A stretch of DNA of 60,344 nt from Paenibacillus aceris (GTDB lineage: Bacteria > Bacillota > Bacilli > Paenibacillales > NBRC-103111), in NCBI RefSeq assembly GCF_017874035.1, contig NZ_JAGGKV010000034.1:1-60344 (forward strand), written 5' to 3'. Positions 38,834-47,496 of the stretch are shown piece after piece (position 1 is the first letter of the stretch; each line of letters opens with the position of its first letter). The translations under genes and the position numbers were made by a program. Below the pieces are notes generated by a model. The model saw only the letters and a list, made by a program, of their open reading frames with translations, did not search any database and was not told the origin of the DNA.

Positions 38834-39496
38834 GTGGGTCAGAAAGTCAACCCGGTAGGCCTAAGAATTGGTATTATTCGTGATTGGGAGTCCAAATGGT
38901 TCGCAGAGAAAGATTTCGGAACTCTGTTGCTTGAAGACGTCAAAATCCGCGAATACTTAAAAAATAAACTTAAAGATTCTGCAGTTTCCCATATCGACAT
39001 CGAGCGCGCGGCTAACCGTGTGAACGTTACGATTCATACTGCAAAACCAGGAATGGTTATTGGTAAAGGCGGAGCTGAAGTAGAAGTTATTCGCAACTAC
39101 ATCGCTGGCTTGTCCAATAAAAAAGTACACATCAACATTTCTGAGATTAAAAGCCCTGACCTTGATGCTATCCTAGTAGCAGAAGCAGTTGCACTTCAAT
39201 TGGAGCGTCGTGTTTCTTTCCGTCGTGCAATGAAACAAGCTATGCAAAGAACAATGAGATCCGGTGCAAAAGGTATCAAAGTAGCAACTAGCGGACGTCT
39301 TGGTGGTGCTGAGATCGCTCGTACGGAAGGATATAGCGAAGGAACTGTTCCACTTCATACGCTTCGTGCTGATATCGACTACGGTACTGCAGAAGCACAC
39401 ACTACTTACGGACGTATTGGTGTGAAAGTATGGATCTATCGTGGAGAAGTGCTTCCGACAGCTAAGAAAAAGGCTCAGCCGGAAGGAGGAAATTAA
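38834..39496 (+). CDS. rpsC: 30S ribosomal protein S3
   Basis: S3 is part of the mRNA entry site with helicase activity. The 220-residue product has a type II KH domain (PGMVIGKGGAEVEVI) and the C-terminal S3 domain (RSGAKGIKVATSGRLGGAEI). It starts with GTG 38834 behind AAGGAGGG. A GTG two bases upstream is out of frame. rplP follows after 3 bp. Confidence 0.98.
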   Translation: MGQKVNPVGLRIGIIRDWESKWFAEKDFGTLLLEDVKIREYLKNKLKDSAVSHIDIERAANRVNVTIHTAKPGMVIGKGGAEVEVIRNYIAGLSNKKVHINISEIKSPDLDAILVAEAVALQLERRVSFRRAMKQAMQRTMRSGAKGIKVATSGRLGGAEIARTEGYSEGTVPLHTLRADIDYGTAEAHTTYGRIGVKVWIYRGEVLPTAKKKAQPEGGN

Positions 39497-39499
39497 ATC

Positions 39500-39934
39500 A
39501 TGTTAGTACCTAAACGTGTAAAACACCGTAAAGAACACCGCGGTAGCATGAAAGGTCGCGCTAAAGGCGGAACGGAAGTAGCTTTTGGCGAATATGGTCT
39601 GCAAGCAGTTGAACCGGCATGGGTAACCAACCGTCAAATCGAAGCAGCTCGTATTGCCATGACACGTTATATCAAACGTGGCGGTAAAGTTTGGATTAAA
39701 ATTTTCCCAGCTAAACCAGTTACACAAAAGCCGCTTGAAGTTCGTATGGGTAGCGGTAAAGGTAACGTGGAGAAATGGGTTTCCGTAGTAAAACCGGGCA
39801 AAATTTTGTTTGAACTTGCTGGTGTAAGTGAAGAGGTCGCTCGCGAAGCGATGCGTCTTGCTGCTCACAAGCTTCCAATCAAAACGAAGTTCGTGAAAAG
39901 AGAAGAAGTAGGCGGTGAAGCAAATGAAGGGTAG
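39500..39934 (+). CDS. rplP: 50S ribosomal protein L16
   Basis: L16 helps position tRNA in the A and P sites. The 144-residue product has KRVKHRKEHRGSMKGRAKGG, the RMGSGKGNVEKWV signature and the expected length. GGAAGGAGG lies at the end of rpsC. Its last codons overlap the rpmC start by 11 bp. Confidence 0.98.
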   Translation: MLVPKRVKHRKEHRGSMKGRAKGGTEVAFGEYGLQAVEPAWVTNRQIEAARIAMTRYIKRGGKVWIKIFPAKPVTQKPLEVRMGSGKGNVEKWVSVVKPGKILFELAGVSEEVAREAMRLAAHKLPIKTKFVKREEVGGEANEG

Positions 39935-40121
39935 TGAATTCCGGAACTTAACCACTGCTGAAATCGAGCAAAAAGTTAATGGTTTTAAAGAAGAACTCTT
40001 TAACCTCCGTTTTCAACTAGCTACTGGTCAATTGGACAACCCGACTCAAATTCGTGATTTGCGTAAAGAGATCGCTCGTGCCAAGACTATTTTGCGTGAA
40101 AGAGAATTGGGTATTGGGTAA
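39924..40121 (+). CDS. rpmC: 50S ribosomal protein L29
   Basis: L29 lies next to L23 at the tunnel exit. The 65-residue product has the signature NLTTAEIEQKVNGFKEELFN and RFQLATGQLDNPTQIRDLRK. I start at ATG 39924, matching homologues. An ATG at 39915 is possible but gives an atypical extension. It overlaps rplP. Confidence 0.97.
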   Translation: MKGSEFRNLTTAEIEQKVNGFKEELFNLRFQLATGQLDNPTQIRDLRKEIARAKTILRERELGIG

Positions 40122-40148
40122 CCAAATCTAGAAGGGAGGGTTCCTTAG

Positions 40149-40412
40149 ATGGCTGAACGTAACGATCGTAAAGTTCTGATCGGTAAAGTTGTCAGTGATA
40201 AAATGGATAAAACCATTGTTGTTGCTGTTGAAACTTACAAAAAACATGATCTCTATCACAAGAGAATCAAATATACGAAAAAGTTTAAAGCGCATGACGA
40301 AAACAACCAAGCTAAAATCGGTGACACCGTGAAAATCAGTGAAACAAGACCGCTATCCAAAGATAAAAGCTGGAGACTGGTTGAAATTACTGAAGTTGGC
40401 GTTGTTATCTAA
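40149..40412 (+). CDS. rpsQ: 30S ribosomal protein S17
   Basis: S17 is an early-binding 16S rRNA protein. The 87-residue OB-fold product has RKVLIGKVVSDKMDKTIVVA and the GDTVKISETRPLSKDKSWRL segment. GAAGGGAGG precedes the ATG. Usual place between rpmC and rplN. Confidence 0.98.
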   Translation: MAERNDRKVLIGKVVSDKMDKTIVVAVETYKKHDLYHKRIKYTKKFKAHDENNQAKIGDTVKISETRPLSKDKSWRLVEITEVGVVI

Positions 40413-40447
40413 TAATCGAGACATGAACCCCGAAAGGAGGGAATACG

Positions 40448-40816
40448 ATGATTCAACCATTTACTCGTTTGGCTGTCGCTGACAACTCAGGTGCGAAACA
40501 ATTAATGTGTATCCGCGTTTTGGGTGGTACTGGTCGTCGCGTTGGTCACATTGGTGATTTGATCGTCTGTTCAGTAAAAGAAGCAACACCAGGTGGCGTT
40601 GTCAAAAAAGGTGACGTTGTTAAAGCAGTTATCGTTCGTACGAAGAGCGGAGCTCGTCGTAAAGACGGATCATATATCTCATTTGATGAGAATGCGGCTG
40701 TTATCGTGAAAGAAGATAAAAGTCCACGTGGTACACGTATCTTTGGACCAGTTGCACGCGAACTTCGTGACAGAGACTTCATGAAGATCGTATCCTTGGC
40801 TCCAGAAGTTATCTAA
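40448..40816 (+). CDS. rplN: 50S ribosomal protein L14
   Basis: L14 forms an intersubunit bridge and is the binding site of the silencing factor RsfS. The 122-residue product starts MIQPFTRLAVADNSGAKQLM and has VKKGDVVKAVIVRTKSGARR. AAAGGAGGG precedes the ATG. First gene of the spc-type part of the cluster. Confidence 0.99.
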   Translation: MIQPFTRLAVADNSGAKQLMCIRVLGGTGRRVGHIGDLIVCSVKEATPGGVVKKGDVVKAVIVRTKSGARRKDGSYISFDENAAVIVKEDKSPRGTRIFGPVARELRDRDFMKIVSLAPEVI

Positions 40817-40867
40817 GAACAGTTAGTCTGTTTTCCTTACGGGAAACCTCAGGAGGTGTAGAAGCTA

Positions 40868-41221
40868 ATGCCAAGAACTAAAAAGAGATTAGAATCTCAT
40901 AACAATAAACTGCACGTGAAGAAAGACGATACGGTTTTTGTAATCACTGGTAAAGACAAAGGTAAAAAGGGTCGCGTTATCGCTGCTTATCCTCGTCAAA
41001 ACCGTGTATTGGTTGAAGGTGTAAACATGGTTAAGAAACATGCGAAACCATCCCAACAAAACCCACAAGGCGGTATCTTGAATCAAGAAGCTGCAATCCA
41101 CGTTTCTAACGTGATGCTGATTGATCCTAAGAGCGGCAAACCTACTCGCGTAGGATACAAAGTATTGGATAACGGAACGAAAGTTCGCATCGCGAAAAAA
41201 TCCGGCGAAGTTATCGACTAA
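40868..41221 (+). CDS. rplX: 50S ribosomal protein L24
   Basis: L24 initiates large-subunit assembly. The 117-residue product has the KOW motif DDTVFVITGKDKGKKGRV and the conserved VLVEGVNMVKKHAKPSQQNP. It carries a basic N-terminal extension of about 15 residues compared with the B. subtilis protein (MPRTKKRLESHNNKL). AGGAGGTG precedes this ATG at 11-bp spacing. Confidence 0.97.
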   Translation: MPRTKKRLESHNNKLHVKKDDTVFVITGKDKGKKGRVIAAYPRQNRVLVEGVNMVKKHAKPSQQNPQGGILNQEAAIHVSNVMLIDPKSGKPTRVGYKVLDNGTKVRIAKKSGEVID

Positions 41222-41254
41222 TACAAACAAGCATGGAAAGGAGGCAATTGAGTC

Positions 41255-41797
41255 ATGGCAGTAAGAATGAAAGATCGTTATTTGAACGAAATTACTCCAG
41301 CGTTAATTCAAAAGTTTAACTACTCAACAGTAATGCAAGTTCCTAAAATCGAGAAAATCGTTATCAACATGGGTGTTGGTGAGGCTGTATCGAATTCCAA
41401 AGTACTTGACACTGCAGTAGAAGATCTTCAAAAAATCGCTGGTCAAAAACCAGTTGTAACTAAATCCAAAAAAGCAATCGCGGGTTTCAAACTTCGTGAG
41501 AACATGCCAATCGGTGTGAAGGTAACACTTCGCGGCGAGCGCATGTATCATTTCTTGGATAAACTCTTCAACGTATCACTTCCACGTGTACGTGACTTCC
41601 GTGGTATTTCCAACAAGGCTTTTGACGGCCGTGGTAACTACACACTAGGTTTGAAAGAGCAACTCATTTTCCCTGAAATTGAGTATGATAAGGTTGATAA
41701 AGTTCGTGGTATGGATATCGTTATCGTAACAACGGCTAAGTCCGACGAGGAAGCTCGCGAGCTTTTAACACAACTCGGAGCGCCTTTCGTTAAATAG
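41255..41797 (+). CDS. rplE: 50S ribosomal protein L5
   Basis: L5 binds 5S rRNA with L18 and contacts P-site tRNA. The 180-residue product has VPKIEKIVINMGVGEAVSNS and the LPRVRDFRGISNKAFDGRGN signature. AAAGGAGGC precedes the ATG. Standard position before rpsN. Confidence 0.99.
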   Translation: MAVRMKDRYLNEITPALIQKFNYSTVMQVPKIEKIVINMGVGEAVSNSKVLDTAVEDLQKIAGQKPVVTKSKKAIAGFKLRENMPIGVKVTLRGERMYHFLDKLFNVSLPRVRDFRGISNKAFDGRGNYTLGLKEQLIFPEIEYDKVDKVRGMDIVIVTTAKSDEEARELLTQLGAPFVK

Positions 41798-41833
41798 GTT
41801 CCAGGTCGTACCTATCAGGAGGTGTTATATTAA

Positions 41834-42019
41834 GTGGCAAAAACTTCGATGAAAGTCAAACAACAACGTACCCCGAAGTTTAAAGTGCAAGCATACACAC
41901 GTTGTGAGCGCTGCGGACGTCCGCATTCAGTGCTTCGCAAGTTCAAAATTTGTCGGATTTGTTTCCGCGAATTAGCACACAAAGGTCAGATTCCAGGCGT
42001 GAAAAAAGCAAGCTGGTAA
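41834..42019 (+). CDS. rpsZ: 30S ribosomal protein S14, zinc-binding type Z
   Basis: The 61-residue zinc form of S14. Two CxxC pairs are present (CERCG and CRICF) in YTRCERCGRPHSVLRKFKIC. It starts with GTG 41834 behind AGGAGGTG. Firmicutes often hold a zinc-free paralogue elsewhere under zinc-limitation control; none is in this window. Confidence 0.98.
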   Translation: MAKTSMKVKQQRTPKFKVQAYTRCERCGRPHSVLRKFKICRICFRELAHKGQIPGVKKASW

Positions 42020-42051
42020 TCACCCTATTTTCGGGAAGGAGGTTTACACAA

Positions 42052-42450
42052 ATGGTCATGTCAGATCCAATTGCAGATATGCTAACTCGCATTCGTAATG
42101 CGAACATCGTACGTCATGAAACAGTTGAAATTCCTGCATCTAAAGTGAAAAGGGAAATCGCTGAAATCCTCAAAAAAGAAGGATTTATCCGTGACGCTGA
42201 GTACGTTGAAGATAGCAAACAAGGTATCATTCGTTTGTTCCTGAAATACGGTTCAAACAATGAGCGTGTTATCTCCGGTTTGAAGAGAATCTCCAAACCA
42301 GGACTACGCGTTTACACTAAATCACAAGAAATCCCTCGTGTATTGGGCGGATTAGGGATTGCCATCATCTCCACATCTAAAGGAGTTATGACGGATAAAG
42401 ATGCTCGTCAATCCAAAGCTGGCGGAGAGGTTATCTGCTACGTTTGGTAA
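42052..42450 (+). CDS. rpsH: 30S ribosomal protein S8
   Basis: S8 binds the central domain of 16S rRNA and in E. coli represses the spc operon. The 132-residue product begins MVMSDPIADMLTRIRNAN and ends with the KAGGEVICYVW signature. ATG 42052 follows GAAGGAGG. The frame is open upstream over rpsZ, which is a chance overlap. Confidence 0.99.
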   Translation: MVMSDPIADMLTRIRNANIVRHETVEIPASKVKREIAEILKKEGFIRDAEYVEDSKQGIIRLFLKYGSNNERVISGLKRISKPGLRVYTKSQEIPRVLGGLGIAIISTSKGVMTDKDARQSKAGGEVICYVW

Positions 42451-42479
42451 TACAATTGTAATTGAATGGAGGTGCAAAC

Positions 42480-43022
42480 ATGTCTCGTATTGGTCGCAAA
42501 CCAATCACCATTCCAAGTGGTGTAAATGTAACACTAGAGAATACTCAAATCACGGTTAAAGGTCCTAAAGGTTCTTTGTCCCGTGAACTTCATAAAGATA
42601 TGAAAGTAAGTGTTCTAGAAAACGAGATTTCCGTTGAGCGTCCTTCCGACAACAAGCTCCACCGTGCTTTGCATGGTACAACACGTAGTGTTGTTGCCAA
42701 CATGGTAAGTGGTGTAACGGAAGGCTTTGCGAAATCTTTGGATCTAGTAGGCGTAGGTTACCGTGCTAACAAAAGCGGTGACAAATTGGTTCTCAACGTT
42801 GGGTACTCCCACCCAGTTGAAATCACTCCTGAGAGCGGTATTGAGTTCGAGGTTCCTACGAACACGAAGATTATCGTTAAAGGGATTGATAAAGAACGCG
42901 TTGGTGCTATGGCAGCTAAAGTTCGTTCCGTACGTGAGCCTGAGCCGTATAAAGGTAAAGGTATTAAGTATGAAGGCGAGCGTATTCTTCGTAAAGAAGG
43001 TAAAGCTGGTAAGAAGAAATAA
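42480..43022 (+). CDS. rplF: 50S ribosomal protein L6
   Basis: L6 lies near the sarcin-ricin loop. The 180-residue product has two homologous domains, starts MSRIGRKPITIPSGVNVTLE and ends with the PEPYKGKGIKYEGE signature. ATG 42480 follows TGGAGGTG. An ATG 18 bp upstream overlaps that site. A long hairpin lies in the spacer downstream. Confidence 0.99.
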   Translation: MSRIGRKPITIPSGVNVTLENTQITVKGPKGSLSRELHKDMKVSVLENEISVERPSDNKLHRALHGTTRSVVANMVSGVTEGFAKSLDLVGVGYRANKSGDKLVLNVGYSHPVEITPESGIEFEVPTNTKIIVKGIDKERVGAMAAKVRSVREPEPYKGKGIKYEGERILRKEGKAGKKK

Positions 43023-43035
43023 GATCGTTAGATCG

Positions 43036-43090
43036 CGGGTAATAGCTAAGAGCTTTCGTAAGAAAGCTTGCTATCTAAGCGTAACCCTCG
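43036..43090 (+). other. long imperfect hairpin between rplF and rplR
   Basis: Nested complementary blocks GGGT/ACCC (43038-43041 with 43085-43088), ATAGC/GCTAT (43043-43047 with 43071-43075) and GAGCTTTC/GAAAGCTT (43051-43058 with 43063-43070) form a hairpin with a GTAA loop. There is no T-run, so it is not a terminator. It may be an RNA processing, attenuation or protein-binding site. Confidence 0.6.
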
Positions 43091-43122
43091 CATCATAAGT
43101 GATGAAAGGAGTGTAAGTATAG

Positions 43123-43491
43123 ATGATTACTAAAGGCGATAAAAACAAAGCACGTTTGAAAAGACACCTTCGCGTTCGTAAGAAAATTGAAGGTACAACT
43201 GCTCGCCCACGTTTGAACATTTTCCGTTCTTCCAAACACATGTATGCTCAACTGATTGATGACACTACTGGTGTTACAATTGTTGCTGCATCTACACAAG
43301 ATAAAGATCTGAAAAGTGAAATCGGCAACGGCGGTAACGTTGAAGCTGCTCGTAAAGTTGGCGCATTGATCGCTGCTCGCGCAAAAGAGAAAGGTGTAGA
43401 CCAAGTGGTATTTGACCGCGGTGGATACCTGTATCATGGTCGCGTTCAAGCATTGGCTGACGCAGCTCGTGAAGCTGGACTAGAATTCTAG
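43123..43491 (+). CDS. rplR: 50S ribosomal protein L18
   Basis: L18 binds 5S rRNA with L5. The 122-residue product has RLKRHLRVRKKIEGTTARPR, the NIFRSSKHMYAQLID strand and the C-terminal FDRGGYLYHGRVQALADAAR signature. AAAGGAGTG precedes the ATG. It follows rplF after an unusually long 100-bp spacer with a hairpin. Confidence 0.99.
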   Translation: MITKGDKNKARLKRHLRVRKKIEGTTARPRLNIFRSSKHMYAQLIDDTTGVTIVAASTQDKDLKSEIGNGGNVEAARKVGALIAARAKEKGVDQVVFDRGGYLYHGRVQALADAAREAGLEF

Positions 43492-43519
43492 GAAATAGAT
43501 ATATAAGGAGGTAAAAGAC

Positions 43520-44017
43520 TTGCGTGTAGATCCTAATACTTTAGAGCTAACAGAAAAAGTCGTTAATATTAATCGCGTAGCTAAAGTAGTAAAAGGCGGA
43601 CGTCGTTTCAGCTTCAGCGCACTTGTTGTCGTTGGCGATGGCAATGGCTGGGTTGGCGCAGGAATCGGTAAAGCTTCCGAAGTTCCTGATGCAATCCGCA
43701 AAGGTATTGAAGATGCGAAAAAGAACTTGATTCATGTTCCAATCGTAGGCACTTCGATTCCTCACCTTGTAACTGGTAAGTTTGGCGCAGGACGCGTTCT
43801 GCTAAAACCAGCTTCCCAAGGTACAGGAGTTATCGCGGGCGGACCAGTTCGTGCAGTACTTGAACTTGCTGGTATCGGCGATATCTTGACAAAATCCCTG
43901 GGTTCATCGAACTCTATGAACATGGTTAACGCAACGCTTGAAGGCTTAAGCCGCTTGAAAAAAGCGGAAGAAGTTGCAAAGCTTCGTGGAAAAACTGTTC
44001 AAGAGTTACTAGGTTAG
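43520..44017 (+). CDS. rpsE: 30S ribosomal protein S5
   Basis: S5 affects decoding fidelity and is the spectinomycin-site protein. The 165-residue product has the dsRBD-like N-terminal domain (KVVKGGRRFSFSALVVVGDG) with the usual spectinomycin-loop residues, and the C-terminal GIGDILTKSLGSSNSMNMV. It starts with TTG 43520 behind AAGGAGG. Confidence 0.98.
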   Translation: MRVDPNTLELTEKVVNINRVAKVVKGGRRFSFSALVVVGDGNGWVGAGIGKASEVPDAIRKGIEDAKKNLIHVPIVGTSIPHLVTGKFGAGRVLLKPASQGTGVIAGGPVRAVLELAGIGDILTKSLGSSNSMNMVNATLEGLSRLKKAEEVAKLRGKTVQELLG

Positions 44018-44028
44018 GAGGGGTAAAC

Positions 44029-44217
44029 ATGGCGAAACAATTACAAATTACCCTAAAACGCAGCTTGATTGGCCGCCCTGAAACGCAACGTGTTACTGTG
44101 AAAACTCTTGGTCTGCGCAAGCTGCACCAAACAGTTCTTCACCAAGATAACGCAGCAATCAGAGGTATGGTTAATCAAGTGAGCCATTTGGTAGAAGTTA
44201 AAGAAATCGAAGCATAA
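44029..44217 (+). CDS. rpmD: 50S ribosomal protein L30
   Basis: A 62-residue large-subunit protein with the signature ITLKRSLIGRPETQRVTVKT and LGLRKLHQTV. GGAGGGG precedes the ATG by about 6 bp. Usual place between rpsE and rplO. Confidence 0.98.
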   Translation: MAKQLQITLKRSLIGRPETQRVTVKTLGLRKLHQTVLHQDNAAIRGMVNQVSHLVEVKEIEA

Positions 44218-44253
44218 TAGCACAATATTAAGATCTAGAGGAGGTGTGCAACG

Positions 44254-44694
44254 ATGAAGTTACATGAGCTAAGTTCTGCTACTGGCGCTCGTCAAACTCG
44301 TAAGCGTGTTGGACGTGGAACAAGTAGTGGTATGGGTAAAACATCAACTCGCGGACACAAAGGTCAAAACGCACGTTCCGGTGGAGGCGTTCGTCCTGGA
44401 TTCGAGGGTGGACAAAACCCGTTATACCGTCGTTTACCTAAACGTGGTTTCACGAACCGTTTCCGTACGGAGTACGCGATCGTAAACCTTGAAGATTTGA
44501 ACAATTTCGCAGCTGGTACTGAAGTTACTCCAGAAGTATTGATGGAGTCAGGTATTGTTAAAGCTCCTAAAGATGGCATCAAGATTTTAGGAAACGGTGA
44601 AATCACAGTAAAATTAACCGTTAAAGCGAATAAGTTCTCTCAATCAGCGATTGAGAAAATCCAAGCTGCCGGCGGTCAAACCGAGGTGATTTAA
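44254..44694 (+). CDS. rplO: 50S ribosomal protein L15
   Basis: L15 is a late-assembly protein with a long glycine/arginine-rich N-terminal extension (RKRVGRGTSSGMGKTSTRGH). The 146-residue product ends in the L18e/L15 globular domain (GNGEITVKLTVKANKFSQSA). GAGGAGGTG precedes the ATG. Its TAA shares one base with the secY start. Confidence 0.98.
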   Translation: MKLHELSSATGARQTRKRVGRGTSSGMGKTSTRGHKGQNARSGGGVRPGFEGGQNPLYRRLPKRGFTNRFRTEYAIVNLEDLNNFAAGTEVTPEVLMESGIVKAPKDGIKILGNGEITVKLTVKANKFSQSAIEKIQAAGGQTEVI

Positions 44695-45998
44695 TGTTCA
44701 GTACCATAGCCAACATCTTCAAGGTAGAGGATTTACGTAGAAGAATTGTATTTACACTTATCTTGTTAATCGTCTACCGCTTAGGTGCCTTCATTCCGGT
44801 GCCTAACATTAATACAGATGTTCTTAAACTTCAAGACCAAGCGAATCAGAGCGATGTCTTTGGTTTGCTTAACACGTTTTCCGGCGGTGCGCTCTTCCAA
44901 TTCTCCATCTTCGCGATGGGAATTATGCCTTACATCACAGCTTCTATCATCGTTCAACTTTTGTCCATGGATGTAGTCCCGCGCTTTGCGCAATGGGCCA
45001 AAGAAGGGGATGTTGGTAGAAAGAAGATGACGCAAGTTACTCGGTACGGTACGATCATTCTAGGTATTGTGCAAGCATTTGGTCTCTCAATCGGGTTCAA
45101 CCGCTTATACAGCGGACTCGTAATTGACCCAGGTTTCACAACTTTTGCTTTGATCGCTATCGTTCTGACAGCTGGTACAGCTTTCTTGATGTGGCTTGGG
45201 GAGCAAATCACTGAATTTGGGATCGGCAACGGTATTTCCATTATCATCTTTGCAGGTATCGTCGCGGCGATTCCTACAAGCATACAGCAAATCTACAAAT
45301 CACTGTTTGCGACCGAAGGAGCTTTGTTCCTGAATATCGTGAAACTAATCATTATTGCTTTGGTTGTTATTCTGATTATTGCCGGTGTCATTTTTGTACA
45401 GCAAGGTGTTCGTAAGATCCCTGTACAATATGCTAAACGGGTAGTTGGACGTAAAATGTATGGCGGCCAAACCACGCACATTCCTCTTAAGGTGAATGCT
45501 GCTGGTGTAATCCCAGTTATCTTTGCACTCTCGTTATTGATGTTTCCTCCTACCATCGCAAGCTACTGGAGAGGGAATGTTGTTGCAGAATGGATTATTA
45601 ACAACTTAAGTATTAACCAAACTGCACCGTTAGCGATTGTCCTATATGTACTGTTGATTATCGGATTCACATACTTTTATACCTTCGTGCAAATTAATCC
45701 AGTTCAAATGGCTGATCAGATGAAGAAAAATGGTGGCTACATACCGGGTATCAGACCTGGTAAAACAACTTCTGTTTATCTGACTCGTGTAATGACTAGA
45801 ATTACTCTTTCTGGAGCTCTGTTTCTCTCAGCAATCTCGATTCTTCCGATGTTGTTCGGAGGTCTTGCAGGCTTGCCAAGTTCGGTACGGATTGGTGGTA
45901 CATCTTTACTTATCGTAGTAGGCGTTGGTCTTGAAACGATGAAACAAATCGAGAGCCAATTGATTAAACGGCATTACAAAGGGTTTATCAATAAATAG
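44694..45998 (+). CDS. secY: preprotein translocase subunit SecY
   Basis: SecY is the protein-conducting channel of the plasma membrane and partners SecE (18602). The 434-residue product has ten predicted membrane segments, the N-terminal RRIVFTLILLIVYRLGAFIP and the FSGGALFQFSIFAMGIMPYI signature around the plug and TM2. It starts at ATG 44694 overlapping the rplO stop (TAATG), so it is translationally coupled. Confidence 0.98.
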   Translation: MFSTIANIFKVEDLRRRIVFTLILLIVYRLGAFIPVPNINTDVLKLQDQANQSDVFGLLNTFSGGALFQFSIFAMGIMPYITASIIVQLLSMDVVPRFAQWAKEGDVGRKKMTQVTRYGTIILGIVQAFGLSIGFNRLYSGLVIDPGFTTFALIAIVLTAGTAFLMWLGEQITEFGIGNGISIIIFAGIVAAIPTSIQQIYKSLFATEGALFLNIVKLIIIALVVILIIAGVIFVQQGVRKIPVQYAKRVVGRKMYGGQTTHIPLKVNAAGVIPVIFALSLLMFPPTIASYWRGNVVAEWIINNLSINQTAPLAIVLYVLLIIGFTYFYTFVQINPVQMADQMKKNGGYIPGIRPGKTTSVYLTRVMTRITLSGALFLSAISILPMLFGGLAGLPSSVRIGGTSLLIVVGVGLETMKQIESQLIKRHYKGFINK

Positions 45999-46083
45999 CA
46001 AATAGGTTCTGATGGGGCAATTTTTGCGACATCGGCACCTATTGTGCTGTTCGTAATGCCGAGTGCGATGGGAGGTTTTAAAG

Positions 46084-46734
46084 TTGAACGTAATTTTTAT
46101 GGGGCCTCCTGGTGCAGGCAAAGGTACGCAAGCAGAAAAAATCGTAAGTGAATTTCAAATTCCTCATATTTCAACTGGTGATGCTTTTCGCTTGGCGATG
46201 AGCCAAGGAACACCGCTTGGTGTTGAAGCCAAAGGTTATGTAGATAAGGGGCTTCTTGTTCCTGATGAAATCACGAACGGTATTGTGAGAGAACGTCTTG
46301 CTCAACCGGACTGCGATAAAGGTTTCTTGCTTGACGGGTTCCCGAGAACTGTTGCTCAGGCAGATGCTTTAGCTGAAATTGTAGATTCCTTAGGCAAGAA
46401 GATTGAAGTAGTTATCAATCTTTCCGTTGATCGGAGCTTCTTGCTTGCACGATTAACCGGCCGAAGAATTTGTAAATCCTGTGGTGCTACGTATCATGTA
46501 ATCTTCAACCCACCAAAGCAAGAAGGCGTATGCGATAAATGTTCAGGTGAGTTGTACCAACGATCTGATGATACGGAAGAGAAAGTCGGAACGCGTTTGG
46601 ATGAATACATCAACAAAACCGCTCCGCTGCTGGATTACTACCAAAAGAGGGAATTATTGCGTGAGGTTAACGGGGAACAAGACATTCATGCGGTAACCGA
46701 ACAAATTAGCTCACTGCTACGAGGTCTAGCGTAA
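46084..46734 (+). CDS. adk: adenylate kinase
   Basis: Adk interconverts ATP and AMP with two ADP. The 216-residue product has the P-loop GPPGAGKGTQ, the DGFPRT motif and a zinc-type LID with CKSC and CDKC pairs. The likely start is TTG 46084 (MNVIFMGPPG) behind GGGAGG. The ORF upstream includes that site and adds an atypical seven residues. Its TAA shares a base with the map start. Confidence 0.96.
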   Translation: MNVIFMGPPGAGKGTQAEKIVSEFQIPHISTGDAFRLAMSQGTPLGVEAKGYVDKGLLVPDEITNGIVRERLAQPDCDKGFLLDGFPRTVAQADALAEIVDSLGKKIEVVINLSVDRSFLLARLTGRRICKSCGATYHVIFNPPKQEGVCDKCSGELYQRSDDTEEKVGTRLDEYINKTAPLLDYYQKRELLREVNGEQDIHAVTEQISSLLRGLA

Positions 46735-47486
46735 TGATCATTTGTAAGTCCGAGGTTGAACTAGACCTAATGCGAGAAGCTGGGCGTATCGTAGCCGAAA
46801 CGCACCGCTTACTGGCAAGGGCAATTCGTCCGAACATTACAACGAAAGAACTTGATCAGATCGCAGAGGAATACATTCGCAGTCAGGGAGCGATTCCATC
46901 TTTCAAAGGCTACAACGGTTTTCCTGGAAGCATTTGTGCTTCAGTCAACGAAGAATTAGTTCATGGTATTCCTGGTCCAAGAAAGCTGGTTGAGGGCGAT
47001 ATTATCTCTGTTGATATTGGCGCTCAGTATAAAGGTTATCATGGAGATTCTGCTTGGACGTATCCTGTCGGTGAAATATCTGAAACAGCCAAACGTTTGT
47101 TAGCCGTGACAGAACAATCACTGTATCGAGGCATAGCAGAAGCTAAACCGGATGCTAGACTCTACACGTTGTCGCATGCAATCCAAACTTGTATTGAAGA
47201 CGCAGGCTTCTCCGTGGTTATAGAGTATGTCGGTCACGGTATCGGAACGGATCTTCACGAAGAACCACAAGTTCCGAATTACGGTGTACCTGACAAAGGT
47301 CCCCGTCTCAAACCAGGCATGGTCCTAGCCATTGAACCCATGGTGGTTGTTGGCGAAAGATTCGTCCAAACACTAGAAGACGATTGGACTGTTGTCACCG
47401 CGGATCGTACATTATGCGCTCATTTTGAACATACGGTTGCTATAACGGCTGCTGGTTATGAAATATTAACCTTGCCTAGATCGTAG
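46734..47486 (+). CDS. map: type I methionine aminopeptidase
   Basis: Map removes the N-terminal methionine from nascent proteins. The 250-residue product has the dimetal ligands in VDIGAQYKGYHGDSAWT (two Asp), GHGIGTDLHEEPQVPNYG (His), AIEPMVV (Glu) and the distal HFEHTVAI (Glu). ATG 46734 overlaps the adk stop (TAATG). Length equals B. subtilis MapA. Gene order secY-adk-map-infA is classic. Confidence 0.97.
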   Translation: MIICKSEVELDLMREAGRIVAETHRLLARAIRPNITTKELDQIAEEYIRSQGAIPSFKGYNGFPGSICASVNEELVHGIPGPRKLVEGDIISVDIGAQYKGYHGDSAWTYPVGEISETAKRLLAVTEQSLYRGIAEAKPDARLYTLSHAIQTCIEDAGFSVVIEYVGHGIGTDLHEEPQVPNYGVPDKGPRLKPGMVLAIEPMVVVGERFVQTLEDDWTVVTADRTLCAHFEHTVAITAAGYEILTLPRS

Positions 47487-47496
47487 GTGATGATGA

